Source: JAFDXJ01 sp038257845
GTDB lineage: Bacteria > Bacteroidota > Bacteroidia > Chitinophagales > Chitinophagaceae
Length of the DNA: 18,322 nt
Direction: 5' to 3'
Assembly: GCA_038257845.1 (NCBI GenBank)
Contig: JBBSQL010000054.1
Coordinates: 1 to 18,322 of the forward strand
Program-made: the position numbers and the translations under genes
Shown: one piece after another, positions 5,166 through 13,626 of the stretch
How the letters are laid out: every line of letters begins with the position of its first letter
Numbering within the stretch: position 1 is the first letter of the stretch
Notes under the pieces: generated by a model
What the model saw: the letters and a program-made list of their open reading frames with translations, nothing else
Databases searched by the model: none
What the model was told of the DNA's origin: nothing

Positions 5166-7553
5166 TTATTCCGACCTCAAACTATTTACCGGGTTTGCAA
5201 TACTTGCTTTAATAGTATGGAATAAAACAGTCATGATGGTGATGACTAAAACACAGATCGCCGAAAGAATAAATGGAAGCGCAGTGATGCCTGTATTATA
5301 AGGGAAAATTTTCAGCCATTTATCCATAAATACATAAGCAACCGGGAATGCGATGAGGCAGGAAATTCCAACGAGCAAAATAAAATTGCCCATGAGTAAA
5401 GGAATGACTTGTTTGAAACCCGCGCCCAAAACTTTGCGGATACTAATCTCTTTTTGTCGTTGCTGTGTTGTAAATGCAATGAGTCCTAATAAGCCAAGAC
5501 ATGTGATCAAAATGGTGAGGATGGAAAATGCTGTAAATATTTTTCCGCGATCCTGGTCAGCGGAATATTGTGTATTAAAATCCTGGTCAAGGAAAGTGTA
5601 TGCAAAAGGAAGTCCACCCATTAGTGTTTTCCAGGTTTTTTCAATGGATGAAATGGTTGTTGGAATATTTTGCGCAGTTAATTTCAAAAGTATGGTATGA
5701 CTTGCCGGGCGATAAAAAAATAATAAAGGCGCAATGGGATTATATAATGATTTCTGGTTAAAATCTTTGACCACACCAATCACATGAAACGCAAAGCCGG
5801 TGGTATCTCCCGGGCGTTTCACCATTTTTCCAATCGGATCATCCCAGCCAAAATACTTCACCATATTTTCATTCACAATGATGTTGCTCAAAGTATCAGA
5901 TGGTGTGGAAAAATTCCGGCCTTTGACCAATTGAATGCCCAGCGTTTTAAAATAATTTTCATCAATCCCATAACAATCTACGCCCTGGTCTTTAAATCCA
6001 TTTTTAGATTCTATGGAAAATAAATTAAAATTAGGCGTATTACCGGGAACAGCTTGTGCCGTGGAAACACTCCTGATATTTGGATTCTTTTGTACTTCAT
6101 TTGCAAACGTATTTATTTCGCTGCGCATTGATTTATTCGAATTTACCACTAATGAAATTACCTGGTTTTTATTAAAACCTAAATCTTTGTTTTGTACATA
6201 TTTCAACTGGCTATACACGATCCAGGTGCAGATAATCATGATCATGGAAATGCTGAATTGCACGACCACAAGGCTTTTCCGGAGAACTGCATTGCCTGAA
6301 CTTTTTGACAATTTACCTTTTAAAACATCAATGGGATTGAATTTGGATAAATAAAACGCGGGATAACTGCCACCTGCAAATCCGACAAATAAAACAATTG
6401 CGAGTAAAATTAAAAGTGTTTTTATATCCAGGATTTCCGAAAAACTAATATGTTTCCCTGATAAAGTATTGAATACAGGCAACAATAAATATACAAAGAC
6501 AATGCTCAGCAGCAATGCTGCAAAAGCAGTTACTATAGATTCCACGAGGAATTGCGCGATCAACTGTTTTTTATGCGAACCGGCAACTTTTCGAATACCA
6601 ATTTCTTTGGCTCTTTTTGAAGAACGCGCTGTGGTAAGATTCATATAATTGATGGAAGCGATCAATAGCATAAATAAAATCACTGCAGAAAAAATATAAA
6701 TATAGGACATGCTACCAACGGCTTCCGGTTCTCCAACGAGTGTTGAATGCAGGTGAATGCTGGTGATGGGCATCAGTTCAAAATGAATTTTTATATTAAA
6801 CTGGGCAAAAATCGGGGCAAGGTATTTCTCATAAACAGGTGCGAGTTTCTTTTCAAATGCTGCAACATTCGTGTGTGGCTTCATTAACAAATAAGTATAA
6901 AAATTAAAGCCTCCCCAATTATTCGCAAAGTCAGGTGGAAGCGAACTTTCTGAAATCAAGCCATTAAAAATAAGGTGCGAATTTTTGGGAACATCTGCTA
7001 TGAGCGCGGTGACCTTATAGAAATTTCCCTCATCATCCTGCACAGACTTTCCAACAATATCAGTAATGCCGGATGGGAAAAATTTCCTGGCCATGGACTC
7101 CGTGAGTACAATGGAATTAGGCTCTGTGAGCGCTTTTGCGGGGCTGCCTTGTAAAAATTGATACGTGAAAACATTGAATACATTGCTGTCGCAATAAAAA
7201 ACTTTTTCTTCATACAAGTTGATATCACCCACTTTAAAAAGTATTTTATCATTGCTTACAAATCGAACTGCTTCTTGTACTTCCGGGTAATCTTTTTTAA
7301 ATGCAGGACCAAGGGGAAAAGGTGTGATGGCTAATTTCATCGTATCTTTTTCGGGTTCTTTAATAAAAGAACTGACCCGGTAAATTTGGTCTGCTTTTAC
7401 ATTTGAACGGTCAAAACTCAGTTCATCTTTTATGTAAAAAATTAGAAATAAACTAAAAGTAATACCAATGGTTAGCCCAAGAATATTCAGGATGCTGAAC
7501 CATTTATCTTTTTTAAAATTTCGCAGCGCGATGATAAAATAGTTTTTATACAT
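5166..7553 (-). CDS. MacB/FtsX-type ABC transporter permease (third of tandem array)
   Basis: 795-residue inner-membrane permease of the MacB/FtsX superfamily in its duplicated Bacteroidota form. Order: short cytoplasmic MYKNYFIIALRNFKKDKW, TM1 (about 21-41), MacB-type periplasmic domain (about 45-280), three TMs with the loop motif IGIRKVAG, a middle TM, a second periplasmic domain, and a C-terminal FtsX unit with three TMs and ISIRKVLGA. It ends NPVNSLRSE. The family works with a separate LolD/MacB-type ATPase in export or in mechanical transmission across the envelope; no ATPase gene is in this window. ATG 7553 is chosen over the in-frame start at 7577 because the extra eight codons derive from the intergenic repeat and the MYKNYF start aligns with the paralogues. 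It lies 41 bp downstream of the second permease and is probably co-transcribed. The substrate is unknown. Confidence 0.92.
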   Translation of the reverse strand: MYKNYFIIALRNFKKDKWFSILNILGLTIGITFSLFLIFYIKDELSFDRSNVKADQIYRVSSFIKEPEKDTMKLAITPFPLGPAFKKDYPEVQEAVRFVSNDKILFKVGDINLYEEKVFYCDSNVFNVFTYQFLQGSPAKALTEPNSIVLTESMARKFFPSGITDIVGKSVQDDEGNFYKVTALIADVPKNSHLIFNGLISESSLPPDFANNWGGFNFYTYLLMKPHTNVAAFEKKLAPVYEKYLAPIFAQFNIKIHFELMPITSIHLHSTLVGEPEAVGSMSYIYIFSAVILFMLLIASINYMNLTTARSSKRAKEIGIRKVAGSHKKQLIAQFLVESIVTAFAALLLSIVFVYLLLPVFNTLSGKHISFSEILDIKTLLILLAIVLFVGFAGGSYPAFYLSKFNPIDVLKGKLSKSSGNAVLRKSLVVVQFSISMIMIICTWIVYSQLKYVQNKDLGFNKNQVISLVVNSNKSMRSEINTFANEVQKNPNIRSVSTAQAVPGNTPNFNLFSIESKNGFKDQGVDCYGIDENYFKTLGIQLVKGRNFSTPSDTLSNIIVNENMVKYFGWDDPIGKMVKRPGDTTGFAFHVIGVVKDFNQKSLYNPIAPLLFFYRPASHTILLKLTAQNIPTTISSIEKTWKTLMGGLPFAYTFLDQDFNTQYSADQDRGKIFTAFSILTILITCLGLLGLIAFTTQQRQKEISIRKVLGAGFKQVIPLLMGNFILLVGISCLIAFPVAYVFMDKWLKIFPYNTGITALPFILSAICVLVITIMTVLFHTIKASIANPVNSLRSE

Positions 7554-7568
7554 GTTGTTTTTTTTGGT

Positions 7569-7590
7569 GAGACACAAAATGTTGTGGCTT
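7569..7590. repeat. GAGACACAA palindrome, degenerate copy after the second permease gene
   Basis: GAGACACAAAATGTTGTGGC with CACAA/TTGTG as the surviving stem, five bases beyond the permease stop at 7595. Its outer pairs are partly lost, so it is the weakest member of the family. Confidence 0.5.
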
Positions 7591-7594
7591 TACG

Positions 7595-10027
7595 TTACTC
7601 AGATCGCAGGCTTTTTACCGGGTTGGCCATTGCCGCACGAATGGCTTTAATACAAATCGTAATCAATGCGATGAAAATGGCTGTACATCCTGCAACTAAA
7701 AATATCCACCAGCTTATTTCAATGCGATAAGCAAAACTTTGTAACCAATAATTCATGGCCCACCAGGCAATAGGAAAAGTGATGATGGATGCGATCAAAA
7801 CAAGCCGCAGGAAATCTCTTGACAACATTGTTGTTACGTTTGTTACGGAAGCGCCAAGCACTTTGCGAATACCAATTTCTTTGGTACGTTGTTCTGCTGC
7901 ATACGTGATCAATCCAAAAAGGCCGAGGCATGCAATGAAAATTGCGAGTATGGAAAAAGTGATGGAAAGCCCGCCCATCTTCTGTTCTGAGAGGTATGTC
8001 TTATTATAATCTGCATCCATAAATGAATATGCAAACGGTTGTGATGGGGCAATTTTTTTATACAGTTTTTCCAGGGAAGCAATTAATTGATCAATGTGTG
8101 CGGTATTTACGCGCAATGCGATACTTCCATTTTGATCTGATAAAAAGAAAACCAATGGGGTAACCTGGTCATGCAAAGAATTGAAATTGAAATTCTTTAC
8201 AACTCCAATGATATTGTATTTTGTAAAATCGGAGGAAGGAAAATTATTCATATAATACAAAGGTTTATTCAATGCATCTTTCAATCCAAGCAATTTGGCA
8301 AAAGCTTCATTGATAATAATTGCAGATGTGTCTGTGGGAAAATCTTTGGAAAAATTTCTTCCCTGTTCCATCTTCATGCCGAGCGTGGGAATATAATTTT
8401 CATCCACCCGCCACATTTGTGTACTCACGGCATTTTTAGTATCCATTGTAGGTTCAGGAAAAAGCGGGCTATCGCTGCGCCAATTTGCGGTTGGCAAATA
8501 ACCAGTCATGGTTGCACTTTCTACGCCGCTCAATTGAAGCGTTTCGTCTTTAAAAACTTTAGCATCTTTACCTAATGCATCTGTATTTTTTATTATTAAA
8601 ACCTGGCTTCGGTTATAGCCAATATCTTTATTGCGGATAAAATTTAGTTGCGAATAAATCACGAGTGTGCCAATGATGAGAAAAATAGAAATCGCAAATT
8701 GAAAAACAACGAGTCCGTTTCTCAACCAGCTTGACTTAAAACCAGTGGCCAGCTTGCCTTTCAGCACATCAACCGGTTTGAAGGAAGAAAGATAAAAGGC
8801 AGGATATATTCCGGCTAATATGCCAACAATTATTACGAGTAACAATAATGCCGGCAATAACCAGGGCGATAAAAAATCATTCAGCGTAAAAGATTTTCCG
8901 CTGAGTGTATTAAAATAGGGAAGGAGTAAAGCTGCTATTACCAGTGCTAAAATCATGGAAAGAAAACTAATTAATAAAGATTCAGAAAGGAATTGCGCGA
9001 TCAAATTTTTTCGCAATGAACCCAATACTTTCCGAACGCCAACTTCTTTGGCGCGGCCCGCGGAACGAGCTGTAGAAAGATTCATAAAATTGACACAAGC
9101 AATTAAAAGAATAAATAATGCGATCAAAGAAAAAATTGTGACATATTGAATATCGGAATTTGCTTCGAGTTCACCAGACTTTTGAGAATATAAATGAATG
9201 CGGCTGAGCGGCATCAATGCATAATGCAAATAATTTCCCTGTTTCTTAAAGTCTTCTTCATTAATATTGAGTGTTTTGAAAAATGGCTTTACATATTTCA
9301 TGACAAAAGCATCGAGTTGCGCATCTAATTTTTTCGGATCTGCATTTTTATCCAGTAGAATATACGTATTAAAATTGTTGCTGGTCCATTGACCAATTTC
9401 ATAAGAATCAAGTTGTCCATACATAGAAACAAAAAAATCATAGTGGAAATGAGATGCCTTCGGAACATCTTTTATAATGCCCGTTATTTTGTATAAGAAA
9501 GTATCATTGACTGTGAGCATTTTCCCAAGAACTGCGCCGGCATTGACTCTGGGGAAATATTTTTCAGCAGTACTTTCCGTGATCACGACAGAATTTGGGT
9601 TCACCAAAGCTGTGTGCGGATCACCGGCGATCATCGGTAAAGTGAATACATCAAATAAAGTGGAATCGGCTAAGATCACATTATCTTCCAGTATGTTTTG
9701 ATTCCCTTTTTTTACCAATATTCCTCCATGATCCCTTAATCGCACATATTGTTTTACCTCGGGTAATTCACTTTTCATAGCAGCTCCAAGCGGATCCGGT
9801 GTGGAAGCTAAAATAAAATTATGTCCGCCAAATTTCAGGTCAGAATCAATCCTGTAAATCTGATCAATCTTTTTGTTGTAATGATCATAACTTAATTCAT
9901 TTGTAACATATAAAATGATCAGCAGACAGGAAGCCAGGCCGGCTGCAAGTCCAATGATGTTGATGGCAGAAAAACCTTTACTTTTTCTAAGGTTTCGGAA
10001 GGCCGTTTTTAAATAATTTCTAAACAT
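7595..10027 (-). CDS. MacB/FtsX-type ABC transporter permease (second of tandem array)
   Basis: 810-residue paralogue of its neighbours on both sides. It starts MFRNYLKTAFRNLRKSKGFS and then enters TM1 (about 20-42). A large periplasmic MacB-like domain follows, then three TMs with VGVRKVLGS in the connecting loop, a middle TM (about 435-460), a second periplasmic domain and a final FtsX unit with IGIRKVLGA. It ends NPVKSLRSE. FtsX units of this type transmit ATPase-driven conformational change across the inner membrane. No ATPase motifs occur in the protein, so the ATPase must be supplied from elsewhere. The 192-bp gap upstream holds three hairpin repeats and a GGATT tandem repeat, so read-through from the first permease may be reduced. 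The protein is full length with no broken motifs. Specific cargo cannot be inferred. Confidence 0.93.
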   Translation of the reverse strand: MFRNYLKTAFRNLRKSKGFSAINIIGLAAGLASCLLIILYVTNELSYDHYNKKIDQIYRIDSDLKFGGHNFILASTPDPLGAAMKSELPEVKQYVRLRDHGGILVKKGNQNILEDNVILADSTLFDVFTLPMIAGDPHTALVNPNSVVITESTAEKYFPRVNAGAVLGKMLTVNDTFLYKITGIIKDVPKASHFHYDFFVSMYGQLDSYEIGQWTSNNFNTYILLDKNADPKKLDAQLDAFVMKYVKPFFKTLNINEEDFKKQGNYLHYALMPLSRIHLYSQKSGELEANSDIQYVTIFSLIALFILLIACVNFMNLSTARSAGRAKEVGVRKVLGSLRKNLIAQFLSESLLISFLSMILALVIAALLLPYFNTLSGKSFTLNDFLSPWLLPALLLLVIIVGILAGIYPAFYLSSFKPVDVLKGKLATGFKSSWLRNGLVVFQFAISIFLIIGTLVIYSQLNFIRNKDIGYNRSQVLIIKNTDALGKDAKVFKDETLQLSGVESATMTGYLPTANWRSDSPLFPEPTMDTKNAVSTQMWRVDENYIPTLGMKMEQGRNFSKDFPTDTSAIIINEAFAKLLGLKDALNKPLYYMNNFPSSDFTKYNIIGVVKNFNFNSLHDQVTPLVFFLSDQNGSIALRVNTAHIDQLIASLEKLYKKIAPSQPFAYSFMDADYNKTYLSEQKMGGLSITFSILAIFIACLGLFGLITYAAEQRTKEIGIRKVLGASVTNVTTMLSRDFLRLVLIASIITFPIAWWAMNYWLQSFAYRIEISWWIFLVAGCTAIFIALITICIKAIRAAMANPVKSLRSE

Positions 10028-10042
10028 TGATTATGATTGTCT

Positions 10043-10080
10043 GGATTAGGATTTATAGGATTTAAGGATTGTAGGATTTT
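10043..10080 (+). repeat. GGATT short tandem repeat
   Basis: Five GGATT units start at 10043, 10049, 10058, 10066 and 10074, mostly eight bases apart (GGATTnnn), and run into a long T-tract. It sits just upstream of the second permease start. It resembles a common AT-rich intergenic repeat of Bacteroidota. Such an array could vary in copy number. Confidence 0.6.
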
Positions 10081-10130
10081 TTTTTAATTTTTTTTAAAGC
10101 ATCTTCTCTTTATTTCCATGTTGTTTTTAA

Positions 10131-10152
10131 GAGACACAAAATGTTGTGCCTT
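10131..10152. repeat. GAGACACAA palindrome, tandem copy A
   Basis: GAGACACAAAATGTTGTGCC, the most distal of three tandem copies beyond the first permease gene. Copies start at 10131, 10162 and 10194, about 31-32 bases apart. Confidence 0.6.
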
Positions 10153-10161
10153 TACTTTTTC

Positions 10162-10183
10162 GAGACACAAAATGTTGTGTCTT
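10162..10183. repeat. GAGACACAA palindrome, tandem copy B
   Basis: GAGACACAAAATGTTGTGTC, nearly perfect. It is the middle of the three tandem copies. Confidence 0.6.
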
Positions 10184-10193
10184 TACATTCCTG

Positions 10194-10215
10194 GAGACAC
10201 AAGATATTGTGTCTC
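10194..10215. terminator. GAGACACAA palindrome, tandem copy C, after the first permease gene
   Basis: A perfect 9-bp stem GAGACACAA/TTGTGTCTC with loop GATA, four bases past the stop codon at 10220. It has the same position relative to the stop as the copy at 5140-5161. It is a likely 3'-end hairpin of the message. Confidence 0.5.
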
Positions 10216-10219
10216 TACG

Positions 10220-12649
10220 TTATTCGGATCGCAGGCTATTTACAGGGTTTGATAACGCTGCTTTTATTGCCTGGAAACTAATTGTAATAATCGCTATAAT
10301 TATTGCCAGGAAGCCACTCAGAAAAAATACGAGCCAACTGATATTTATCCTGTAAGCAAAATCCTGCAGCCATACATGCATCGCCCAATATGAAACCGGG
10401 ACGGCAATGATAAATGCAATGGTAATGAGCCATAAAAAATCTTTTGACACAAGCAGCAATACATTTTGAACAGTTGCGCCCAATACTTTGCGAACACCAA
10501 TTTCTTTTTTTCTTTGTTCAATGATAAAAGCAGAAAGACCAAATAATCCCAGGCATGCAATGATGATCGCTAAAATGGCAAAGGCTGAAAATATTTGTTG
10601 TGTTCTTTGTTCTGCTGCATATAATTTTGCAAAGTTGTCATTCAAAAAAGAATAACTTAATGGGCCTTGTGGATTAAATGTATTCCACTTATTTTTTAAA
10701 CCAGTTAAAAAACCTTCTACATCATTTGTTTTTATTTTAATGATCAATCCCCCAGAATTGCCACCCAGCATCATCATCAGCGGAGCGATTTGTTGTTTAA
10801 CGGATGCATAATTAAAATCTTTTACTACGCCGATCACATGAAATTCATGCTGGCCTGAACGGACAATTGATTTGCCAATAGGGTTTGTACCACTCCAGCC
10901 CAGGTCGCGCACCATCGCTTCATTGATAACAACTGCGGAAGAGTCTGTTGAATAATTTTTTGAAAAATTTCGCCCGCTTGCAATTTGAATACCTAAGGTT
11001 TTGAGATAATCTTCATCTACATGATAAATGTTTGCATGAATTTCTGTGCCATTTCCATTTTCATTTTTAGGAAAAATCTCGGTGCCATCTATCACCTGGC
11101 TGCCGGGTGTAAACCTTGAAATGCTGGCAGAAACCACATGATTATCCTGTAATAATTCCTGCTCAAATGCTTTTTGGTTGTCTCCCAGAAGACTTGCATC
11201 CGGTAAAAATAAAACCTGCTCCTGGTCATAACCCAATTTTTTATTTTGCATAAAATGCAATTGCTGATACACGATGATAGTAGAAATGATCAGGGTTATA
11301 GAAACAAAAAATTGAAAAACAACGAGACTGCTGCGCAATGATTTTTTCCCGGAACTGCCGGTGGAAGAGCCTTTCAGCACTTTGATCGTATTGAATGATG
11401 AGAGAAAAAAGGCAGGATAAATACCGGCGAGTATTCCGGCAATTAGGCTTAAAACAAACATCGAAAGCAGGAACGGGAGATTGATGACATCATGGAAACT
11501 AAAGTTTTTGTTAGCTACCTGGTTGAAATAGGGTAATAATAAAAGGGCGATTCCAAAAGCGCAAAGCATGGAAAAAAAAGTAAGTAAAACAGACTCGCTT
11601 AAGAATTGTGCAATCAATTGTTTTTTGAGCGAGCCGAGTACTTTGCGTATGCCCACTTCTCTTGCGCGCTTAATGGCTCTCGCAGTGGAGAGGTTGGTAA
11701 AATTGATACAGGCCAATAATAAAATAAAAATGGCCAGCGCTGAAAAAATATATACGTATTGAATATCGCCATTCGGCTCGAATTCATATTTTGTATTTGA
11801 ATACAAATGAATGTCGCGAAGCGGTTGCAGGGAAAATACAAATGTGTTCACAGATTTCTGTGCTTCGGTAAGGCTCACACCCATGTCGTGTTGTATTTCA
11901 GGCACTACATTTTTTGCTACTAATTGCGGAAATTTTGCTTCCAGTTTTTTTGGATCCGTATTATTATTGAGCAATAAATAGGTGTAAAAACCCACATTAC
12001 TCCAGGTCGTTTTTTCCGCATATTTATTCCCGGTAAAAGTCATAAAAGCATCAAAATGAAAATGTGAATCGTTGGGTATTTTATCATATACACCCGTCAC
12101 TTTATATAATTTCCCCGGTATACCAACCGATAAAGATTTTCCCATCGCCTCTTCCGTATTAAAATATTTCCGGGCAAATTCTTTTGAAATGACAATCGTA
12201 TTCGGTGCTTTTAATGCATCCGTAACATTTCCTTCTATTAAAGGAATAGAAAACATTTGCAAAAAATTGGAATCTGCAACAGCGATATTTTCTTCTTTAA
12301 ATTGCTTATCATTATATTTTATAAAATCATTGGCACGGCTTACCCGTGCAGAAGATTTTACTTCAGGAAAAGCTTCTTTAATTCCATTACCCACTGCGAC
12401 ATCAACCATTGGATAAACGTCCACACTGCCATTGCCGGTGGAAGATAAAAGGACGCGGTATATATTTTTTGATTCGGTCGGGTAGGTGTCATAATTCAAT
12501 TCATTGGTCACAAAAATTGCAATGAGTATAAAGCAGGCAAGGCCCATGGCCAGGCCAAAAATATTGATGAAGGAAAACACTTTATTTTTCCGGATATTCC
12601 TGAATGCAGTTTTTACGCGGTATCCTGCGGAGAAATAATTTTTAAGCAT
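10220..12649 (-). CDS. MacB/FtsX-type ABC transporter permease (first of tandem array)
   Basis: 809-residue inner-membrane permease, the promoter-proximal member of three paralogues. TM1 is at about 26-48, followed by the first periplasmic MacB-like domain (50-290), TM2 (298-320), the cytoplasmic loop VGIRKVLGS (332-340), TM3 (352-373), TM4 (390-415) and TM5 (441-462). A second periplasmic domain (about 470-680), TM6 (686-708), the loop IGVRKVLGA and TM7-TM8 (738-793) follow, with a NPVNSLRSE tail. It therefore carries two FtsX units in one chain. The nucleotide-binding partner is not encoded here. Upstream are two 16-base direct repeats (12764-12801) that may control the array. The start at 12649 is slightly longer than in the paralogues (SAGYRV insert before KTAFRN). 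Function in export, envelope stress or lipid/lipoprotein handling cannot be decided. Confidence 0.93.
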   Translation of the reverse strand: MLKNYFSAGYRVKTAFRNIRKNKVFSFINIFGLAMGLACFILIAIFVTNELNYDTYPTESKNIYRVLLSSTGNGSVDVYPMVDVAVGNGIKEAFPEVKSSARVSRANDFIKYNDKQFKEENIAVADSNFLQMFSIPLIEGNVTDALKAPNTIVISKEFARKYFNTEEAMGKSLSVGIPGKLYKVTGVYDKIPNDSHFHFDAFMTFTGNKYAEKTTWSNVGFYTYLLLNNNTDPKKLEAKFPQLVAKNVVPEIQHDMGVSLTEAQKSVNTFVFSLQPLRDIHLYSNTKYEFEPNGDIQYVYIFSALAIFILLLACINFTNLSTARAIKRAREVGIRKVLGSLKKQLIAQFLSESVLLTFFSMLCAFGIALLLLPYFNQVANKNFSFHDVINLPFLLSMFVLSLIAGILAGIYPAFFLSSFNTIKVLKGSSTGSSGKKSLRSSLVVFQFFVSITLIISTIIVYQQLHFMQNKKLGYDQEQVLFLPDASLLGDNQKAFEQELLQDNHVVSASISRFTPGSQVIDGTEIFPKNENGNGTEIHANIYHVDEDYLKTLGIQIASGRNFSKNYSTDSSAVVINEAMVRDLGWSGTNPIGKSIVRSGQHEFHVIGVVKDFNYASVKQQIAPLMMMLGGNSGGLIIKIKTNDVEGFLTGLKNKWNTFNPQGPLSYSFLNDNFAKLYAAEQRTQQIFSAFAILAIIIACLGLFGLSAFIIEQRKKEIGVRKVLGATVQNVLLLVSKDFLWLITIAFIIAVPVSYWAMHVWLQDFAYRINISWLVFFLSGFLAIIIAIITISFQAIKAALSNPVNSLRSE

Positions 12650-12763
12650 AATCTCTTTTGTATATAAGTATGACCAGATATTATTTGACTAAATCACATA
12701 GCCAAAATCCCGCCGCATCTATATCTATTGATTTCTAAAGATTTAGATAATCAACTAAAATGG

Positions 12764-12801
12764 AAGTGTGCGGTTTTGATACAGAAAGTGTACGGTTTTG
12801 A
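12764..12801. promoter_or_regulatory. Direct-repeat operator candidate upstream of the permease array
   Basis: Two 16-base units, AAGTGTGCGGTTTTGA (12764-12779) and AAGTGTACGGTTTTGA (12786-12801), differ at one base and are 22 bp apart, about two helical turns. They lie 115-152 bp upstream of the first permease start and past the stop of the glycosylase gene. Same-face spacing of identical sites suggests binding of a dimer or of two regulator molecules. The regulator is unknown. Confidence 0.5.
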
Positions 12802-12850
12802 GCGGCTTGAGCTTTAGGTTATAAATGAGAAAGCAGAATATGTACTGTGA

Positions 12851-13579
12851 TTATATATACAATTTTTGCTTGTGTTCACTGAAATAGATCTTGCGTTTGG
12901 TTTTTTTCAAAACCTTCATGGTCACTTCACTTCCATCAGGCGCAAATTCTTTTTTGTACACATCAAAATCTTTATTCGTGCCATTTGTAGAAAGATTTTT
13001 GTAAAATATTTTTGCATACTTCACGACTTCATTGAGCAGTTTGGTCAACTTCGCAGCAGGAATTTTATTTGCAATACTCAAAGGATGAATGCCTGCACGA
13101 TAAAGCGCTTCATTGCGAATTTTATTTCCCACGCCGGAGAAAATATTTTGATCCATTAAAATATCATCAATGGGTTTTTCACCTTCTTTGCGAATTAATT
13201 TTTTTACATACGTTGTATCGAATTGCCCCCTTAAGATATCTGTGCGCCAATCATATATTTCTTCAATTGGTTCCGTCAATTTTTTAGTTTTGACAATATA
13301 GCCATTGATCTCACCATTCGTGAATTCCAGGAAAAAAGAACGGTTCACTTTCTTGCGTTCATTGATCAATATGTTGCCAAATAAACCGAGGTGTATGCGC
13401 ACTGTTCCATTTGTAAAAATTAAAAGTAAGTGCTTACCCCAGGTTTCTATATCTAATAATTTTTTGCCTTTGATCCAGGCAGTTGGCATTTCTCCATAAC
13501 CGCCGGCATTTTGTACAATTTTATTTTTGAAAGGCAGGAGCTGGTCTTTCAAATGTAATATGGACGGGCCTTCTGGCAT
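12851..13579 (-). CDS. Fpg/Nei-family DNA glycosylase lacking the zinc finger
   Basis: 242-residue base-excision repair glycosylase/AP lyase for oxidised bases. The start is fixed by MPEGP: after Met removal Pro2 is the Schiff-base nucleophile and Glu3 the general acid. Lys49 in WGKHLL matches the beta-hairpin lysine. The helix-two-turn-helix DNA-binding motif is QNIFSGVGNKIRNEALYRAG (144-163). The C-terminal hairpin that normally holds a four-cysteine zinc site is present in outline (VYKKEFAPDG..., R229 in KRKIYF), but the protein has no cysteine at all. It is therefore a 'zincless finger' member, as in NEIL1-type enzymes. It sits 47 bp downstream of the antiporter gene and may share its transcript. 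R229 may replace the finger arginine that contacts the lesion. Family assignment is sure; preference for Fpg-type (8-oxoG) or Nei-type (pyrimidine) lesions is not. Confidence 0.92.
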   Translation of the reverse strand: MPEGPSILHLKDQLLPFKNKIVQNAGGYGEMPTAWIKGKKLLDIETWGKHLLLIFTNGTVRIHLGLFGNILINERKKVNRSFFLEFTNGEINGYIVKTKKLTEPIEEIYDWRTDILRGQFDTTYVKKLIRKEGEKPIDDILMDQNIFSGVGNKIRNEALYRAGIHPLSIANKIPAAKLTKLLNEVVKYAKIFYKNLSTNGTNKDFDVYKKEFAPDGSEVTMKVLKKTKRKIYFSEHKQKLYI

Positions 13580-13626
13580 AAGTATTAATATTTAGAAAGT
13601 TCAATTAAAATGTGGAAGCAACTATT

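Noticed and set aside
7554..7577. Eight-codon N-terminal extension of the third permease
   Set aside because: The extra residues come from the intergenic palindrome region; the paralogues start at the equivalent of MYKNYF.
8171..8575. 134-codon open frame on the plus strand opposite the second permease
   Set aside because: It is antisense to a full-length conserved gene and has no motif or promoter.
12650..12760. Possible sigma-54 promoter upstream of the first permease
   Set aside because: A TTGGC is present, but the GC expected ten bases after the GG is missing, so the -24/-12 pattern fails.
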